This document shows positions 7,049 to 9,027 of a stretch of DNA of 9,027 nt, one piece after another. A program made the translations under genes and the position numbers. Positions within the stretch are counted from its first letter, which is position 1; the number at the start of each line of letters is the position of its first letter. The notes below the pieces were generated by a model. It ran no database searches, was not told where the DNA came from, and saw only the letters and a list, made by a program, of their open reading frames with translations. This stretch comes from an uncultured bacterium. Its GTDB lineage: Bacteria > Patescibacteriota > Gracilibacteria > BD1-5 > UBA6164. Location: positions 1 to 9,027 of the forward strand of contig CAMZKR010000078.1 in assembly GCA_947311335.1 (NCBI GenBank), given 5' to 3'.

Positions 7049-7082
7049 TTATTTTAATAATATTTAGATATTATTAAAATAA
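7049..7082. repeat. 15-bp perfect inverted repeat just before the GGDEF gene
   Basis: The arms 7049-7063 and 7068-7082 are fully complementary around a 4-nt centre (TTAG). Each arm contains ATTTTAATAATAT or its complement. The repeat ends 14 nt before the ATG at 7097. It could be an operator for a dimeric regulator in the divergent region, or an mRNA hairpin next to the start codon. Both arms are pure A/T, so chance is not excluded, but the length is notable. Confidence 0.6.
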
Positions 7083-7096
7083 GAAAATGTAAATAA

Positions 7097-7912
7097 ATGA
7101 ATAAATCAAAAATTCCTTGAGAGTGGTGGATAAAATCTATTTCTAAAGATATACACGAAGCAAATAAAGATTTAAAAGAATTATCAAAGTGATTATGAGA
7201 TAGTTTCAGTTTAATTGAAATTATAAAAAATAAAGTTGAAGAGATTGTAAAAGATAATAAAGTAGTTTCTTATTTAAAAGATAAATGATATATAAATATA
7301 CCATTATTAATTTGAGAAACATTAAAAAATATAACAAACTGTTTAAGTATTACAGAAAATAATAAAAAGAAATTAAATACAATTAAGAAAAAAGTAGAAA
7401 AGGCAGAATCATATATACAAGCTTATTATGAATGTAATAATAAGGATTGTTTAATGAAAACTATTTATAATAGAAGATTTTTTGATATGGAAATAAAAAG
7501 ATTTATTGAAACTGATAAAGATTTTTCTTTGATATTTTTAGATTTAGATGAGTTTAAACCAATTAATGATAAATATTGACATGTAGTATGAGATGATTAT
7601 TTAAGAAAATTTGCTTGAGATTTACTGGAAACTTTTTGAAATGAAGATAATAAAATGTTTAGATATTGATGAGATGAGTTTGTTATTATATTTTGAGGTA
7701 ATTTTACTGATATAGTAGTAAAAATTAACTTATTTAAAAAATGGTTATCAAATAGAAAATTTGTATTTAAAGATAAATCAGAAGAAAAGAAATTAGAAAT
7801 ATGATTTTCTTTTTGATATACAAAAAGATTAACTAATGATAGTGTCAATAAAATAATAAAAAGAGCAGATCTGGAAATGTATAAAAATAAAGAAAGTAAA
7901 AAACATAATTAA
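7097..7912 (+). CDS. Diguanylate cyclase (GGDEF domain), soluble
   Basis: It is predicted to make the second messenger c-di-GMP from two GTP. It has 271 residues. The first ~115 are charged and helical, with no recognised sensor domain and no membrane segment. The GGDEF domain follows, with YNRRFFDME (about 124-132), LDLDEFKPINDKYGHVVGDDYL (metal-binding D149, N157, D158) and RYGGDEFVIIF with the signature at 191-195. SFGYT and RADLEMYKNK complete it. All catalytic residues are present. The two glycines of GGDEF are consecutive TGA codons (7667-7672), strong evidence for the altered code. The product-inhibition site RxxD five residues before the signature is missing (NEDN instead). It is transcribed away from the response regulator operon across a 134-nt shared region, so joint control is plausible. 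ATG 7097 is preceded by a long inverted repeat. Confidence 0.95.
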
Positions 7913-7921
7913 GTAAAAAAT

Positions 7922-7951
7922 AAAAAAAACTTGCAATACAAGCTTTTTTTT
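7922..7951 (+). terminator. Terminator after the GGDEF gene
   Basis: An A8 run and CTTG (7922-7933) pair with CAAG and a T8 run (7939-7951) around the loop CAATA, with one unpaired C. The T-run makes a standard intrinsic terminator. It lies 10 nt after the stop codon at 7912. Confidence 0.75.
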
Positions 7952-7963
7952 ATAAAATTCCTT

Positions 7964-7972
7964 TGTTATAGT
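7964..7972 (+). promoter_or_regulatory. Extended -10 promoter for rpmF
   Basis: TG-T-TATAGT is an extended -10 element with one mismatch to TATAAT. The -35 position falls in the terminator T-run and is weak. Transcription would start near 7979, about 24 nt before the rpmF start codon. Confidence 0.5.
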
Positions 7973-8002
7973 ATATTGTTCTTATTATTTAAATTGGTAA
8001 TT

Positions 8003-8215
8003 ATGGCTTTCGGTCCGAAAAAAAAGCATTCAAAATCAAGAAGTAGAAAAAGAACTACTAATTGGATAAAACTTACTGCGAAAAAGTTAAAAGATAGAGT
8101 AACTTTAAATAAAGAATGAACTTGATTAGCTCATTTTGTCGATGAAAATGGGATATATAAATGAAATCAAGTTATTAAAGCAAAAACTAGATGAAAGAAA
8201 CTTACAAGAATATAA
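8003..8215 (+). CDS. rpmF: Large ribosomal subunit protein bL32, zinc-free form
   Basis: bL32 is a small protein of the 50S subunit near the peptidyl-transferase exit region. The 70-residue product has the typical basic N-terminus MAFGPKKKHSKSRSRKR. The middle is TTNWIKLTAK, and the family's C-terminal pattern follows as LAHFVDENGIYKGNQVI (compare the usual L-x-H-x-V/I-x-x-x-G-Y-Y-K/R-G-x-x-V). There are no cysteines, so this is the form without a zinc ribbon. Four glycines are TGA codons, which makes the gene look truncated at 8116 under the standard code. ATG 8003 is preferred because the product then begins with the family's MA-x-P-K-K-K motif; longer upstream starts would run into the promoter and terminator. 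nusB follows after a terminator. Confidence 0.93.
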
Positions 8216-8224
8216 AAATTATAA

Positions 8225-8262
8225 AAAAAATCTTCAATTATATAAATAATTGAAGATTTTTT
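8225..8262 (+). terminator. Strong intrinsic terminator between rpmF and nusB
   Basis: AAAAAATCTTCAATTA (8225-8240) pairs perfectly with TAATTGAAGATTTTTT (8247-8262) around the loop TATAAA. The 16-bp arms with A-run and T-run could act in both directions. It lies 10 nt after the rpmF stop and 26 nt before the nusB start. Confidence 0.85.
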
Positions 8263-8288
8263 GACATTTAGAAAATAAATATTTAAAA

Positions 8289-8756
8289 ATGAATTTTTCA
8301 CGTAGAAGAACTAGAAAATTTTTATTTCAAAAATTATACACAAGAACATTTTGAGATTTTGATGAAAAAATATATAGGAAACATTTTTTTGATAATATAT
8401 TTACTAAAAATTTAGATATATTATATTTAGATGAAATATATTCTTTAATTATAAAAAAAGAAAATTATTTGATAAATATTATAAAAAAATATGCTCCAAA
8501 GTTTGATGTAAATAGTATGAATTATGCAATTATAATTCCTACTTTTATAGGCCTCTCAGAAATGTTATTTTTAGAAGAAGAAATTCCTTTTAAAGTATCA
8601 ATTAATGAGGCAGTTGAATTATCAAAAATATTTTGAGATAATTCTAGTAAAAGAATAGTTAATTGAATTTTAAATAGTTTTTTTGAAGATATTAAAGATA
8701 TTAAAAAAATTGAGAAAACTTTTATAAAAACGAATTTTAATTTTTTTAAAGGTTAA
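8289..8756 (+). CDS. nusB: Transcription antitermination protein NusB
   Basis: NusB binds boxA RNA with ribosomal protein uS10 and supports antitermination on rRNA operons. The 155-residue product is all helical in character and of normal family length. It starts with the RNA-binding arginine-rich MNFSRRRTRKFLFQKLY. The diagnostic C-terminal part is EEEIPFKVSINEAVELSKIFG (96-116), then SSKRIVNGILNSFF (119-132), matching the family pattern IP-x-K-V-x-INEAVELAK-x-F/Y-G ... F-V-NG-I-L. The middle section is poorly conserved. ATG 8289 fits the family N-terminus and there is no Shine-Dalgarno sequence. It lies between rpmF and a gene that looks like rnc, so this is a small cluster of translation and rRNA-production genes. 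A TTGACA just upstream (8261-8266) is not well placed as its promoter, so how it is transcribed is unclear. Confidence 0.93.
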
Positions 8757-8896
8757 TAAAAAATCTTAAAAACAACTCATTTTTTATTTAAAGTCATTTT
8801 TTATATAATCTTTAAAATTAATTATCCATAAAAAATTCTTTACAAAATAGTTAAAACTATTAAATTTAAATAGTTATTATTTATTTAATTATATAA
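8757..8896 (+). promoter_or_regulatory. nusB-rnc intergenic region with a candidate promoter
   Basis: A possible promoter is TTTACA (8839-8844), a 16-nt spacer and TAAATT (8861-8866), about 30 nt before the start at 8897. An 11-bp direct repeat TCATTTTTTAT occurs at 8777-8787 and 8794-8804. Either copy can pair with ATAAAAAAT at 8756-8764 as a weak all-A/T hairpin, so a poor terminator for nusB is possible. AATAGTT/AACTATT copies surround the promoter. Confidence 0.35.
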
Positions 8897-9027
8897 ATGG
8901 TTATTAGTAAGAAAGCAACAGAAAATATAGAAATTAAAAAAAAGATAGTTTTATTTTTAAAAAAATTAAATATAAATTATAATAATGTTAGCCATTATAT
9001 ATTGGCATTTATTCATAGATCAATAGT
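8897..9027 (+). CDS. rnc: Ribonuclease III, N-terminal fragment cut by the window end
   Basis: Only the first 43 codons are visible: a Lys-rich start MVISKKATENIEIKKKIV, then FLKKLNINYNN and SHYILAFIHRSIV. The last segment matches the first conserved element of RNase III, usually 'lxxAlTHxSyxNE', in which the His-Arg/Lys-Ser triad is typical. RNase III cuts double-stranded RNA and processes rRNA precursors, which fits its place next to nusB and rpmF. The acidic active-site motif (ERLEFLGD) would lie beyond the window, so the call rests on a short match and on context. Confidence 0.7.
   Translation, partial: MVISKKATENIEIKKKIVLFLKKLNINYNNVSHYILAFIHRSI

Noticed and set aside
8261..8266. TTGACA, a perfect -35 consensus before nusB
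   Set aside because: A -10 at 16-17 nt spacing would overlap the nusB start codon at 8289, and no alternative -10 is at a usable distance. The hexamer is made partly by the T-run of the terminator.
242..8756. UGA as tryptophan (mycoplasma-type code)
   Set aside because: TGA occurs at invariant glycines such as GGDEF and DNGVGI, while TGG already encodes the Trp residues.
1..9027. CRISPR array, tRNA or rRNA genes, insertion sequences
   Set aside because: No regularly spaced repeats, no cloverleaf with a T-loop motif, no rRNA-like GC-rich conserved stretch and no transposase motif were seen.

Overview
The window is strongly AT-rich and reads correctly only if UGA is translated as glycine. All genes are broken by in-frame TGA under the standard code. 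With TGA = Gly, the glycines of invariant motifs fall into place: the GG of GGDEF, the HK G1 and G2 boxes, class II synthetase motif 2 and TVRGEGYRL of OmpR-type regulators. TGG still encodes Trp, and only TAA and TAG stop genes. This is genetic code 25, which points to Candidatus Gracilibacteria (BD1-5) or Absconditabacteria (SR1) in the Patescibacteria/CPR. The sequence does not separate these two. No start codon has a clear Shine-Dalgarno sequence.

Region 1 (1-2400): a leader with a T-box antiterminator/terminator pair (168-224), then an NYN-domain protein (242-763), a hairpin and a palindrome, then glycyl-tRNA synthetase (868-2244). The T-box base that reads the tRNA discriminator is A, which fits tRNA-Gly (U73). 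This suggests that glycyl-tRNA charging controls the operon. A 21-bp inverted repeat around about 100 nt separates glyS from the convergent gene.

Region 2 (2401-4808): a small membrane protein (minus), a six-helix membrane protein (plus) and an exported Lys/Glu-rich coiled-coil protein (minus). The last two genes overlap at their 3' ends.

Region 3 (4809-7912): an OmpR/PhoB-type response regulator and its membrane histidine kinase (both minus). A predicted active diguanylate cyclase is divergent from them (plus). Between the kinase and the coiled-coil gene lies a paired TTCACA direct repeat like a PhoP box, upstream of a TATAAT and nested inverted repeats. The coiled-coil gene is therefore a candidate target of the two-component system.

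Region 4 (7913-9027): core information-processing genes, all plus: rpmF (bL32), nusB and the start of rnc (RNase III). A strong terminator sits between rpmF and nusB.

No tRNA, rRNA, CRISPR array, transposase or phage gene was seen. The most unusual part is the glycine T-box in an organism where UGA is a glycine codon, together with a second hairpin before glyS that reuses its sequence words.
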